This document shows positions 26,266-35,095 of a stretch of 64,000 bases of DNA, one piece after another; position 1 is the first letter of the stretch, and each line of letters starts with the position of its first letter. The position numbers were made by a program, and so were the translations under genes. The notes beneath the pieces are model-generated. The model saw nothing but the letters and a program-made list of their open reading frames with translations. It searched no databases and had not been told where the DNA came from. Source of the DNA: Actinophytocola algeriensis (GTDB taxonomy: Bacteria; Actinomycetota; Actinomycetes; Mycobacteriales; Pseudonocardiaceae); contig NZ_JACHJQ010000005.1 in NCBI RefSeq assembly GCF_014203735.1, positions 186,001 through 250,000 on the forward strand, read 5' to 3'.

Positions 26266-27168
26266 TCAGGCGCCCTCGAACTGGCTCTTGGAGGCGTCGC
26301 GGCCACCGAGCCTGCGCAGCAGCAGCGCGAGGACGAGGCCGACGAGCACGAGGATGACGGCGATGGCGCTGGCCGGACCCATCAGGTCGGCCTCGAAACC
26401 CCGCCGGTACATGTCCAGCGCGAGCACCCGCGTCGCGTCGCCGGGTCCGCCCGCGGTCAGCACGAAGATCAGGTCGAAGAAGGTCAGCGACCCGACCACC
26501 ATCAGCGTCGACGACGTGATGATCGTGTATTTCAGCTGCGGCAACGTGATGCTGAAGAACTGGCGCACCCGGCCTGCGCCGTCGATCTGCGCGGCCTCGT
26601 ACAGGGACCGGGGGATCTGCCGCACCGCGCCCTGGTAGATCAGCGAGTGGAACGGGATGAACTGCCAGGACACGACGAACACGACGAGGCTGAACGCGAG
26701 CGTGGGCCTGCCGAGCCAGTCCTGGGCGAGGAACTCGATCCCGAGCCCGTCGCCGAGGCCGAAGTTGGGGTCCAGCAACGCTTTGTACGTGATCGCGATC
26801 GCGGCGGAACTGAGCAGCAGCGGGATGAAGTACAGCACGGCCAGCGCCGCTCGGTAGCGCTGGTTGCCGGCGAGGAACGTGCCGATCAGGATGCTCAACG
26901 GGGTCTGCACCGCCCAGGACGCGACCATCACGAGGAAGGTGATCCAGACGGCGTGCGTCAGCTCCGAGTTGGCGAGCACGGCCTGCCAGCTGTCCAGTCC
27001 GGACAGCTGGATCTCGCCGAGGCCGTCCCACGTGGTGAAGCTCAGCGCGAAGACGCCGACGAGCGGGATGACGGCGAAGCCGACGAAGAACACCATCGCG
27101 GGCACGACCAGCCACGGCAGGATGCCGTGGCGGTCGCGCCGCGAGTCGTGTGGAGAGGCCGGGCTCAC
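26266..27168 (-). CDS. Carbohydrate ABC transporter permease (MalF/CUT1 type)
   Basis: 300 residues, six membrane helices from WLVVPAMVFFVGFAVIPLVG to the C-terminal IAVILVLVGLVLALLLRR. The EAA loop is YEAAQIDGAGRVRQFFSITL, then PQLK. The GTG start at 27168 overlaps the stop of the receptor gene as GTGA, indicating coupled translation. It pairs with the MalG-type permease immediately downstream. Confidence 0.9.
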   Translation of the reverse strand: MSPASPHDSRRDRHGILPWLVVPAMVFFVGFAVIPLVGVFALSFTTWDGLGEIQLSGLDSWQAVLANSELTHAVWITFLVMVASWAVQTPLSILIGTFLAGNQRYRAALAVLYFIPLLLSSAAIAITYKALLDPNFGLGDGLGIEFLAQDWLGRPTLAFSLVVFVVSWQFIPFHSLIYQGAVRQIPRSLYEAAQIDGAGRVRQFFSITLPQLKYTIITSSTLMVVGSLTFFDLIFVLTAGGPGDATRVLALDMYRRGFEADLMGPASAIAVILVLVGLVLALLLRRLGGRDASKSQFEGA

Positions 27169-28478
27169 TTGTTGGTGACCGCGTTGAGGTTGTCGGCGAA
27201 CTCCTTCGGCGAGATCGACAGCTGGAACAGCTTCACGATGTTGTCGAGGAGGGCCGAGGCCGCGGTGGGATTGAGCGCCTGGTCCCAGGACTGCGCGAAG
27301 ACCTTGGCGTTGTTCGCGAGGTCGTAGACGAAGCTGACGAAGTCGGCGTTCTGGCTGGCTTCCAGCTCCGACTGCGTGCCCTTCAGGATCGGGACTCCGC
27401 CGGAGTCGATCCAGGCCTTCACTTCCTGCTCGTCGAGCACACCGGAGGTGAAGAACTTCTTCGCGACCTCCTTCTGCTCGGCGCTGGCCTTCGCGGAGAT
27501 CGCCAGGTACTGGCCGGGGTTGCCGACGGCATTGCTCCGATCACCTTTGCCGCCGTCGACCGGCGGGAAGTTCATGTAGCCGAGGCTGTCGCTCGGGACG
27601 AAGTCGCCGCCCTGTTCCTTCTGGATGCCGTAGGACCAGGAGCCGTGCAGCATCATCGCGGCGCGGCCGGTGTAGAGCAGTGCCTGGTCGGCGTTGGAGT
27701 CCGCGGTGATCGAGGAGAAGCCCTCGATGAAACCCTTGGCGCGTATCAGTTCCTGCATCTTGGTCAGCGCGTCGATGGCGTCCGGATGCGACCACGCGTC
27801 CTTCTCGCCGTCGAACGCGGCCTGGAACACCTCGGGTCCGCCGATGCGGTCGAACAGGAACTCCAGCCACATCATGTTCGTCCAGCGGGACTGGCCGCCG
27901 AGCGAGAAGGGCGCGATGCCCTTCGCGTTGAACTTGGGCACCAGGGCCATGATGTCGTCCCACGACTCCGGCGGGTCGACCTTGACGTCGTCGAAGACCC
28001 TCTTGTTGAAGTACAGGACGATCGGCTCGACCGTCTCGCACGGCATCGCGTAGATCTTGCCGTCGATGGTCGCCGGGCCGAACGACGAGTCGATCAGGCG
28101 GTCCTTCACCTTCGGGTTCTGTTCGAACCACGAGGTGAGGTCGTCCACCTGGCCCGCCTCGACCCAGGTGCGCAGCCCGCCGCCGCCCCAGCCCCAGATG
28201 ACCGTGGGTGCCTGCCCGGCGCCGAGCGCGGTTTTGATCTTCGTCTTGTACGGGTCGTTCTGGAACGTGGTCGTGGTGATCTTCGAGTCGGGATTCGCGT
28301 TGTTGAACCGGTCCACCGCGCCTTGCCGGATGCCTTCCTGAGGCGGTCCGGAGAGGAACCAGTACGACGCGCCATCGCCACCGCCCGGGCCGGAGGTGCC
28401 GCAGGCGGAGAACGCCAGCGAAAGCGGGACGCCGGCGGCGAGACCGAGGGCGGTACGTCGGGAGAATTGTGTTGCCAC
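27165..28478 (-). CDS. Carbohydrate ABC transporter substrate-binding lipoprotein
   Basis: 437 residues. Export signal RRTALGLAAGVPLSLAFSAC begins with twin arginines and ends in a lipobox-like cysteine, so a Tat-exported lipoprotein is plausible. The mature part has SBP_bac_1/8 features: IRQGAVDRFNNANPDSKITT, YAMPCETVEPIVLYFNKRVF, MMLHGSWSYGI. GTG 28478 has GGAG 8 bases upstream. It is the first gene of the sugar-import operon, expressed from a TTGACA/TAGGCT promoter with LacI-type operators just downstream of the start point. Confidence 0.9.
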   Translation of the reverse strand: MATQFSRRTALGLAAGVPLSLAFSACGTSGPGGGDGASYWFLSGPPQEGIRQGAVDRFNNANPDSKITTTTFQNDPYKTKIKTALGAGQAPTVIWGWGGGGLRTWVEAGQVDDLTSWFEQNPKVKDRLIDSSFGPATIDGKIYAMPCETVEPIVLYFNKRVFDDVKVDPPESWDDIMALVPKFNAKGIAPFSLGGQSRWTNMMWLEFLFDRIGGPEVFQAAFDGEKDAWSHPDAIDALTKMQELIRAKGFIEGFSSITADSNADQALLYTGRAAMMLHGSWSYGIQKEQGGDFVPSDSLGYMNFPPVDGGKGDRSNAVGNPGQYLAISAKASAEQKEVAKKFFTSGVLDEQEVKAWIDSGGVPILKGTQSELEASQNADFVSFVYDLANNAKVFAQSWDQALNPTAASALLDNIVKLFQLSISPKEFADNLNAVTNK

Positions 28479-28520
28479 GCTGGTGCTCCGTTCTCGGGCC
28501 GAAGACTACGCTGGCCTCTG

Positions 28521-28581
28521 TTTCCGAAAACTTTCGAAAACTGGTGGCGTAAGCCTAGGGACCGTGCGAGATTAGTGTCAA
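28521..28581 (-). promoter_or_regulatory. Promoter and tandem operators of the sugar ABC operon
   Basis: On the minus strand: -35 TTGACA (28581-28576), an 18-base spacer and -10 TAGGCT (28557-28552). Downstream of the predicted start lie a perfect TTTCGAAA (28532-28539) and a second copy with one extra base, TTTCCGAAA (28521-28529), in phase at 11 bases. These match the operators in front of the divergent LacI gene. Confidence 0.75.
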
Positions 28582-28598
28582 GGTCGAGCTTGGTTCCA

Positions 28599-28655
28599 TT
28601 GCCTGAAATAGGCCATAAAAGTATGCTCAGCGGGTATGTCGAAACATTTCGAAAC
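28599..28655 (+). promoter_or_regulatory. Promoter and operators of the LacI/aldo-keto reductase operon
   Basis: -35 TTGCCT (28599-28604), 17-base spacer, -10 TATGCT (28622-28627). The near-palindrome TGTCGAAACA (28637-28646) and perfect TTTCGAAA (28647-28654) lie at or just after the predicted start. Mirror-image placement with the ABC promoter supports co-repression by the adjacent LacI protein. Confidence 0.7.
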
Positions 28656-28681
28656 TTTCGGTCCCGAGCAAAGGAGAGGGA

Positions 28682-29731
28682 ATGGCGACGGTCGACAGGT
28701 CGCCGACGGAGGGCTCGGGGAAGTCGGTACCGGCCGGTGCCAGGCGCACGACGCTCGCTGCCGTCGCGCATCTCGCGGGCGTCTCCATCGCGACGGTGTC
28801 CAAGGTCGTCAACGGGCGCAGCGACGTGGCGCCGGAGACCCGCTCCCGGGTGCAGGAGTTGTTGCGCAGGCACGACTACGTGGCACCGGTCGACCGCCGC
28901 ACGGAGGCCGCGGCCCGCCCGACCGTCGAGGTGCAGTTCGCCGGTGACCTCAAGCCGTACGTGGCCGAGGCGCTCGGCGGTATCGTCGACGCGGCCACCG
29001 AGCTGGGTGTCTCCGTGGCGATCAGTCAGCCGGCCCGCGGGCCGCGATGGGCCAGGGACCTGGTCTCGATGGGCCGCCGCGCCCTCATCGCGGTCACCAG
29101 CGTGTACACCCCGGCGTACCTGGACGCGCTGATGCAGGCGGGCCTGCCACTCGTTGTGCTGGACCCGCTTCACCTGCCGCACAGCGAGGTCAACAGCGTC
29201 GGCCCGACCAACTTCGCCGGCGGCTTCGCGGCGACGCAGCACCTGCTCGGACTGGGCCACCGCCGCATCGCCTACCTCGGCGGCCCGGCCATCGCCGCGG
29301 CCAACCAGGCCCGCGTGCACGGGTACCGGGCCGCCATGGAGGCGAGGGGGACACCGGTGCCGGACGCGTACATCCGGTCGGGCGAGTTCACGTTCCAGAC
29401 CGGCGTACTCGGCGCCGCGGTGTTGCTGGACCTCCCGTCCCCGCCGACGGCCGTGTTCGCGGGCAACGACGAGATCGCCTTGGGAGTAGTGGAAACCGCC
29501 CGCACCCGGGGCCTGCGCGTCCCCCAGGACCTGAGCGTGGTCGGCTTCGACGACACACTCCTCGCGAGGGTCGCGTCACCGCCGCTGACCACCGTCCGGC
29601 AGCCGCTGCGCGAGATGGGCGGCGTCGCCCTGCGCACCGCACTACGCCTGGCGGACGGCGAGAAGCTCGAGTCCCACCACGTCGAACTCGCCACCGAGCT
29701 GGTGGTCCGCGCCTCCACCGCCCCCGTCTGA
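28682..29731 (+). CDS. LacI-family transcriptional regulator of the sugar operon
   Basis: 349 residues. A ~20-residue N-terminal tail precedes the HTH (TTLAAVAHLAGVSIATVSKV, then VNGRSDVAPETRSRV). The effector domain ends with VVGFDDTLLARVASPPLTTV, RQPLREMGG. AAAGGAGAGGG precedes the ATG. The stop overlaps the start of the aldo/keto reductase gene by one base (TGATG). TTTCGAAA sites at both divergent promoters are its likely operators. Confidence 0.9.
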   Translation: MATVDRSPTEGSGKSVPAGARRTTLAAVAHLAGVSIATVSKVVNGRSDVAPETRSRVQELLRRHDYVAPVDRRTEAAARPTVEVQFAGDLKPYVAEALGGIVDAATELGVSVAISQPARGPRWARDLVSMGRRALIAVTSVYTPAYLDALMQAGLPLVVLDPLHLPHSEVNSVGPTNFAGGFAATQHLLGLGHRRIAYLGGPAIAAANQARVHGYRAAMEARGTPVPDAYIRSGEFTFQTGVLGAAVLLDLPSPPTAVFAGNDEIALGVVETARTRGLRVPQDLSVVGFDDTLLARVASPPLTTVRQPLREMGGVALRTALRLADGEKLESHHVELATELVVRASTAPV

Positions 29732-30702
29732 TGAGGGCGGACGAGTCGGTACCGCTGGGCCGCACCGCCGTGCGGGTCACGCGCCTGGGCCTGGGCCTGG
29801 CCTCCCTGGGCGGGCTGTTCGAACCGGTCTCCGACGACGACGCGAGACGCACCGTCGACCGCGCCTGGGACATCGGCGTCAGACTCTTCGACACGGCACC
29901 CGTCTACGGCTACGGCCGGTCGGAAAGCCGCGCCGGAGCGGCACTTCGCGACCGCCCCCGCGCGGAGTTCGCCCTGTGCACCAAAGTCGGTCGCCTGGTC
30001 GTGCCCGGGGGCGGCGACACCCAGCCCATCTGGGCCGACCCGCCGCCCGGGGTCGGCCCTCGGCTCGACTACTCCTACGCGGGTGTCCTGCGCTCGGTCG
30101 AGGAGAGCCTCGTCCGCCTCGGTCTCGACCGGGTCGACGTCGTCCACGTGCACGACCCCGACGAGAACTTCTCCGTCGCCGTGTCGGCGGCCTACCGGGC
30201 GCTGGGCGACCTGCGGGCGCGGGGCACGATCGGCGCGGTGTCGATCGGTGTCAACCACGCGCCGGTCGCGGCGCGCTACCTCACGGAGGTGGCGGACCCC
30301 GGGCTCGACTGCCTGCTGCTCGCGGGCCGGTACAACCTCCTCGACCAGTCCGGCCTCGACGACGTGCTGCCCGTGTGCGCGGCGCGGGGCATCGCGGTCA
30401 TGGTCGCCGGGGTCTACCAGTCCGGGCTGCTCGCCGATCCGCGTGGACCGCACGGTTACGCCACGGTGCCGCCTGACCTGGCCGGGCGGGTCGCCGCGTG
30501 GCACGAGGTCTGCCACCGGTTCGGGGTTCCGCCGACGGCGGCGGCCGTCCAGTTCCCCTTCGGTCATCCCGCGGTGACGTGTGTCGTGGTCGGGGCCAGG
30601 TCGCCGAACGAGGTGGACGAGACCGCCCGCATGCTCGCGCACCCCGTCCCGGACGGGTTCTGGGCCGCTGCCCGCGCGGCGGGCCTCCTGCCCGCGCGGT
30701 GA
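29731..30702 (+). CDS. Aldo/keto reductase, aldose 1-dehydrogenase (L-fucose dehydrogenase) type
   Basis: 323 residues. The AKR barrel has Asp and Tyr in LFDTAPVYGYGRSE, Lys in FALCTKVGRLVV and His in VDVVHVHDPD, the catalytic tetrad. The pattern LGLGLASLGGLF...YGYGRSE with VPGGGDTQPIW is close to D-threo-aldose 1-dehydrogenases, which oxidise L-fucose and related sugars to lactones. Coupled by one base to the LacI gene and divergent from the sugar importer, it probably starts breakdown of the imported sugar. A deoxy- or pentose sugar is a reasonable guess, not shown. Confidence 0.85.
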   Translation: MRADESVPLGRTAVRVTRLGLGLASLGGLFEPVSDDDARRTVDRAWDIGVRLFDTAPVYGYGRSESRAGAALRDRPRAEFALCTKVGRLVVPGGGDTQPIWADPPPGVGPRLDYSYAGVLRSVEESLVRLGLDRVDVVHVHDPDENFSVAVSAAYRALGDLRARGTIGAVSIGVNHAPVAARYLTEVADPGLDCLLLAGRYNLLDQSGLDDVLPVCAARGIAVMVAGVYQSGLLADPRGPHGYATVPPDLAGRVAAWHEVCHRFGVPPTAAAVQFPFGHPAVTCVVVGARSPNEVDETARMLAHPVPDGFWAAARAAGLLPAR

Positions 30703-30811
30703 CGGTATCCCCGTTCGGCCGTTCCGACGGGTATGGTTCGCCCGGTTGTCTCATGGGGTGACGGCTATCTCGATGTGCTTGTGACGCGGGTCAGGGCGGA
30801 TGGAGGCGGCG

Positions 30812-32515
30812 GTGGGACGGCATTCCTCGACGAACCGGCGGCGGCTGCCGGGGCGGTCGCCGGTCGTGGCGCTCAGCGCCCTGGTCGTGGTCGCACTGGT
30901 CGGCTGGTTCGCCGTCGACTTCCTCGGAGACCGGCTGCGTGCCGACGACTGCGTGTCGCGGCCGGTCATCGCGGTGACCGCCGCGCCGGACATCGCGCCC
31001 GCCGTCAGCCAGATCGCGCGGCGGGTGTCGGCGGACGAGACCGCGTGCTACCAGATCCGGGTGACCTCCCGCGAGTCGGCCGAGGTGGTCGAGTCGCTCG
31101 TGGTCTCCGACGGCACCGAGCGGCCGGACGTGTGGATCCCGGAGTCGACGCTGTGGTGGTGGCGTGCCGAGGACGTCGGCGCGTGGGACGAACCGGTGTC
31201 GGGGACGTCGATCGCCAGCACGCCGGTCGTGCTCGCGGTGACGGAGACCGTCGCGACCGAACTGGGCTGGCCGTCGGCGCGACCCACCTGGAAGCAACTG
31301 CTCGGGCCGGGGGCCGGGACCACCGAGGTCGGCTTCCCCGATCCGGCCCGGGATCCGGTCGGGGTCTCGACGCTGTTCGGGCTGCGGCACCTCGTCGCGA
31401 GCGCACCGGACCCGGACACGGCGCGCACGGTGGCGATGCGTGCGCTGTCCAGGAACACGGTGACCAAGCAGGCGGACCTGTTCGCCCGCCTGACCGACAC
31501 CTCCGGCGCGGCGGAGCCGCTGGAGGTGTTTCCCACGTCGGAGAACGCCCTGCTGCGGCACAACGCGCGGCAGGAACAGGTGCCGCTCGTCGCGGTCTAC
31601 GCGGACCCGGCGATACCCGCGCTGGACCACCCGTACGTCGTGCTGCCGGACAGCTCGGCCGACGAGCGCACCGCGGCGGACCGGTTCCTGGACCGGTTGC
31701 TGCGCCAGGACAGCGCCGACCTGCTCGCCGACGCCGGGTTCCGCACGCCGGACGGCCTCGCGCTGCGCGACCGCTCGGCGAACGGGCGCACGTCGGCCGC
31801 GCGGATGACCCCGGCGCCCCTGCCCGGGCCGTCCGAGGTGGAGCGGGTGCTGAGTTCGTGGGCGGGGGTGAACCTGAGCGGCAGGCTGCAGGTGCTGCTC
31901 GACGTGTCGGGGTCGATGGCCGAGGAGGTGCCGGGCACGGGCCTGACCCGCATGGCGGTCACCGTGCAGGCCGCCGCGGCCGGGCTGAAGCTGTTCAAGC
32001 CGACCACCAAGCTCGGGATGTGGCTGTTCGGCACCAACCTCGACGGCGCGAAGGACTACCGGGTGCTGCTGCCGGTGCGGCCGATGGGCGAGCACCTGGC
32101 CGGCGGCGCGCTGGCGGCACTCGGCGGGGTCAAGGCGGTGTCGAGGGGCACCACGTCGTTGTACGACGCGGTGCTGGCCGCCTACGAGGACGGTGTGCGG
32201 AACTGGGAACCCGGCCGGATCAACACGGTCGTCGTGATGACCGACGGCAAGGACGACAACGCCAGCGACGTCACCCTCGGCCAGCTCGTGGCACGGTTGG
32301 AGCACCTGCAGAACCCGGGCCGTCCGCTCAAACTCGTCGGGATCGGCATCGGCCAGGACGTGGACCGCGCCGAACTGACCGCGATCGCGGAAGCCACCGG
32401 CGGCCAGGCCTTCCTCGCTCCCGACCCGACCACGATCGGCGGCGTGTTCTACCAAGCGCTGTCGCTCATGCTCTGCCAGCCCCCGAACTGCCGCCCTGGC
32501 GTCAGCGGACGGTGA
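30812..32515 (+). CDS. Membrane-anchored substrate-binding and VWA domain protein
   Basis: 567 residues. A basic N-terminus VGRHSSTNRRR leads into one membrane helix (VVALSALVVVALVGWFAVDF). Residues ~50-330 resemble a type 2 extracellular solute-binding domain (PDVWIPESTLWWWRAEDV, TPVVLAVTETVATELGWP). A VWA domain with a full MIDAS follows: DVSGSM (DxSxS), the Thr in RGTTSLYD and Asp in VVMTDGKDDN. The family is widespread in actinomycetes, and its role is unknown. GTG 30812 is set by GGAGG at 30802-30806. The last 14 bases overlap the convergent molybdoprotein gene. Confidence 0.8.
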   Translation: MGRHSSTNRRRLPGRSPVVALSALVVVALVGWFAVDFLGDRLRADDCVSRPVIAVTAAPDIAPAVSQIARRVSADETACYQIRVTSRESAEVVESLVVSDGTERPDVWIPESTLWWWRAEDVGAWDEPVSGTSIASTPVVLAVTETVATELGWPSARPTWKQLLGPGAGTTEVGFPDPARDPVGVSTLFGLRHLVASAPDPDTARTVAMRALSRNTVTKQADLFARLTDTSGAAEPLEVFPTSENALLRHNARQEQVPLVAVYADPAIPALDHPYVVLPDSSADERTAADRFLDRLLRQDSADLLADAGFRTPDGLALRDRSANGRTSAARMTPAPLPGPSEVERVLSSWAGVNLSGRLQVLLDVSGSMAEEVPGTGLTRMAVTVQAAAAGLKLFKPTTKLGMWLFGTNLDGAKDYRVLLPVRPMGEHLAGGALAALGGVKAVSRGTTSLYDAVLAAYEDGVRNWEPGRINTVVVMTDGKDDNASDVTLGQLVARLEHLQNPGRPLKLVGIGIGQDVDRAELTAIAEATGGQAFLAPDPTTIGGVFYQALSLMLCQPPNCRPGVSGR

Positions 32516-34103
32516 AGGTGGTGGAGTGCCAGCCGGTGGCGCCGTCGGGGATCGGGGGGATGCGGTCCTGGGGCTGGGTGCTGCCGCGGCGGTCGGTCGC
32601 GCGGACCTCGGCGCGGTGCGTGCCGGGGCCGAGGCCGACGTCCGTGCGCCACATGCGCCAGGTCTGGCTGTTGACCTCGGTCGCGAGCTCGGCGGTCTGC
32701 CACGGGCCACCGTCGACGCGGACCTCGACCTTGGCGATGCCGATGGTCTGCGCCCAGGAGATCCCGGCGATCGTGACCTTGCCACGGGCGACCGTCGCGA
32801 AGGCGCGGGGCGCGTCGATGCGGGACTGGGTCCTGATCGGCGCCTTGACACCCCAGTCCCGCTTGCGCCAGTAGGCCTCCTTGGCGTCGAACGTGGTCAG
32901 CTCCATGTCGACGACCCATTTCGTGGCGGACACGAACCCGTAGAGGCCGGGTATGACCATGCGCGCGGGGAAGCCGTGCTCGACCGGGAGCGGTTCGCCG
33001 TTCATGCCGATGGCCAGCAGCGCGCCGCGGGTCGGGTCCATGGCGGCGTCGACGGGGGTGCCCGCGGTCCAGCCGTCCACGCTGGTGGAGAACAGCTGGT
33101 CCGAGCCGGAGCGGACGCCTGCCTCCCGCAACAGGTCCCGCAGCGGCACACCGACGAAGTTGGCCGTGGACACGTACGGGCCACCGACCTCGTTGGACAC
33201 ACACGTCATCGTGATCGTGCGTTCCACGAGCGGCCGCCTCCGGATGTCGTTGAACGTGAACGTCCTGGTGTCCTCGACCATGCCGTGGATCCGCAGCAGC
33301 CAGTCCTCCGCGCGTACCTGCGGCACCGACAGCAACGCGGTGTCCACCCGGTAGAAGTCCCGGTTGGCCGTGAGGAACCGGGGCGTGCCCTCGGCCGCGA
33401 AGTCGGCGCCTGAGGGGATCGGTGGCGCGGGGGAGCGTGGCACCAGTTCGCCCACGGCGGCGCGGGAGGCCGTCGCGTCGTTGCGGCCTGCCAAGAGTTC
33501 ACCGGCGCCGCCCGCGGCCCCGGCGCCGACCACCACACCCGCGGAGGTCCACAGGAACCGGCGGCGGGAGGTGGCGTCCAGGCGGCCTCCGGCCGTGTCC
33601 ACCGGGGTCACCGTGGTCACCGGGGTCGCCGCGGCGGTTCGCGTCCGGGTGGCCGTGGTGTGCAGCCAGTAGAAGACCGCGACACCGGCGACCAGGCCGG
33701 CGGCGGGCGCGAGCGCACCGGCGGCGGGGACCGAGGGCTGGTCGAGGACCGACAGCAGCCCGGCGAGCCCGACCGCCGCCGCGAGTGCCATCCCCGGCCA
33801 CGGCCGCCGCCGGGACAGCAGGCCGGCGACCACGCCGACCACCAGCAACATGACACCGACGCCGGCGAACACCAGTGCCTTCTTCGCGTCGCCGAGGTTC
33901 GCGATGGCCCACTCGGTGACCGACGGCGGCGTCAGGTCGCGCACCGAGTTGCCGACCGCGATCACGGGGGACGCGGTCGGGTCGATCAACCCGCCGACCA
34001 GGTGTCCCACCGCCACCGCCGCCAGCACCGACAGCACGCCCACGAGCGCCGCGACCAGGCGGCCCAGCCGGGGTCCGGCATCAACAGTGTCCATGGCAGG
34101 CAT
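32502..34103 (-). CDS. Membrane molybdopterin-dependent oxidoreductase (sulfite-oxidase fold)
   Basis: 533 residues. The first ~180 carry about five membrane helices; a basic segment RRRFLWTSAGVVVGAGAAGG resembles a second export signal before the catalytic part. The Mo-cofactor domain has the presumed Mo-ligand Cys in ERTITMTCVSNEVGGPY, then FVGVPLRDLLREAG and GFPARMVIPGLYGFVSATKW. It ends with the sulfite-oxidase dimerisation domain (ITIAGISWAQ-like, VEVRVDGGPWQTAELATE). The external electron donor is unknown. The start is ambiguous between 34103 and ATG 34094. It is divergent from a fasciclin lipoprotein. Confidence 0.85.
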   Translation of the reverse strand: MPAMDTVDAGPRLGRLVAALVGVLSVLAAVAVGHLVGGLIDPTASPVIAVGNSVRDLTPPSVTEWAIANLGDAKKALVFAGVGVMLLVVGVVAGLLSRRRPWPGMALAAAVGLAGLLSVLDQPSVPAAGALAPAAGLVAGVAVFYWLHTTATRTRTAAATPVTTVTPVDTAGGRLDATSRRRFLWTSAGVVVGAGAAGGAGELLAGRNDATASRAAVGELVPRSPAPPIPSGADFAAEGTPRFLTANRDFYRVDTALLSVPQVRAEDWLLRIHGMVEDTRTFTFNDIRRRPLVERTITMTCVSNEVGGPYVSTANFVGVPLRDLLREAGVRSGSDQLFSTSVDGWTAGTPVDAAMDPTRGALLAIGMNGEPLPVEHGFPARMVIPGLYGFVSATKWVVDMELTTFDAKEAYWRKRDWGVKAPIRTQSRIDAPRAFATVARGKVTIAGISWAQTIGIAKVEVRVDGGPWQTAELATEVNSQTWRMWRTDVGLGPGTHRAEVRATDRRGSTQPQDRIPPIPDGATGWHSTTFTVR

Positions 34104-34343
34104 TCGTCGCCGCGTACCGTGCGGATTGGCGCCTGGCGCGAACCCGGTTCCGTGCCGGTTTTCTCGACGTGTGTGGCGGTTCGGGCATGACCCAGCCGCC
34201 CGCACGCGGATAACGAACGGGTAACCAACGACACGGGACCAATCCGCACCGTGCCCGCCACCGAATTCCCCTCGACGGAGCCACGACGAGGTGGCCGACG
34301 GGTCCACAGTGGATCCGACCAGTACGAGAGGGAGTGTTTCTTT

Positions 34344-35021
34344 ATGTTGCGTAGTGTTCGTCGTGGAGTGCTGGTCGCCGGTGTCGCGGCCGTGGCGCTG
34401 CTGGGTGCCGCGTGCGGCAGCTCGGACGATGGCGCGTCGGACAACGCGGGCGGCAACACGAGTGCCGGGCAGGGCACGACGTCGGCGCCGACGGAGTCCT
34501 CTTCGGACAGTGGGATGGCGGAACCGGCCGCGGACCTGGTCGGCCCGGGTTGTGCTGGATACGCGGAGGCCAACCCGAATGGCGCCGGTTCGGTGTCCGG
34601 GATGGCGGCGGACCCGGTCGCGGTGGCCGCGAGCAACAACCCGCTGCTGAAGACGCTCGTGGCGGCGGTGTCGGGCAAGCTGAACCCGCAGGTGAACCTG
34701 GTCGACACGCTCAACGGTGGCGAGTTCACCGTGTTCGCACCGGTCGACGACGCGTTCGCCAAGATCGACCCGGCGACGGTCGAGACGCTGAAGACCGACT
34801 CCGCGCTGCTGACCAAGATCCTGACCTACCACGTGGTCCCCGGTCAGCTGGCACCCGACGCGGTGATCGGCGAGCAGACGACGGTCGAGAAGGGCATGGT
34901 CGAGGTCACCGGTTCGGGTGACGAGCTGAAGGTCAACGACGCCAACGTGATCTGCGGCGGCGTGAAGACCGCGAACGCCACGGTCTACCTGATCGACTCG
35001 GTTCTCATGCCGACCATGTGA
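34344..35021 (+). CDS. Fasciclin (FAS1) domain lipoprotein, MPT70/MPT83-like
   Basis: 225 residues. A signal helix ([20 protein letters not shown]) ends in a lipobox-like Cys, followed by a Ser/Thr/Gly-rich linker and a single FAS1 domain ([66 protein letters not shown]). It resembles mycobacterial MPT83/MPT70, whose genes are controlled by SigK. The upstream GAGGGAG is 11 bases from the ATG. The divergent neighbour is a membrane molybdoprotein, a pairing seen in other actinobacteria, but no sigK/rskA pair is present in this window. Confidence 0.88.
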   Translation: MLRSVRRGVLVAGVAAVALLGAACGSSDDGASDNAGGNTSAGQGTTSAPTESSSDSGMAEPAADLVGPGCAGYAEANPNGAGSVSGMAADPVAVAASNNPLLKTLVAAVSGKLNPQVNLVDTLNGGEFTVFAPVDDAFAKIDPATVETLKTDSALLTKILTYHVVPGQLAPDAVIGEQTTVEKGMVEVTGSGDELKVNDANVICGGVKTANATVYLIDSVLMPTM

Positions 35022-35032
35022 CACCTCTGACC

Positions 35033-35075
35033 CGGCGCGGCACCCACGACACAGTTCCCCGTGGGTGCCGCGCCG
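35033..35075. terminator. Strong hairpin terminator after the fasciclin gene
   Basis: CGGCGCGGCACCCACG at 35033-35048 pairs perfectly over 16 bp with 35060-35075 and is followed by ATTTCGTC. It separates the convergent fasciclin and ABC-transporter genes. Confidence 0.85.
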
Positions 35076-35095
35076 ATTTCGTCGCGCCGCGCCCG

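Noticed and set aside
30733-32874. A 713-residue plus-strand ORF over the VWA protein
   Set aside because: Out-of-frame shadow; the VWA frame contains the MIDAS motif and has a good ribosome site.
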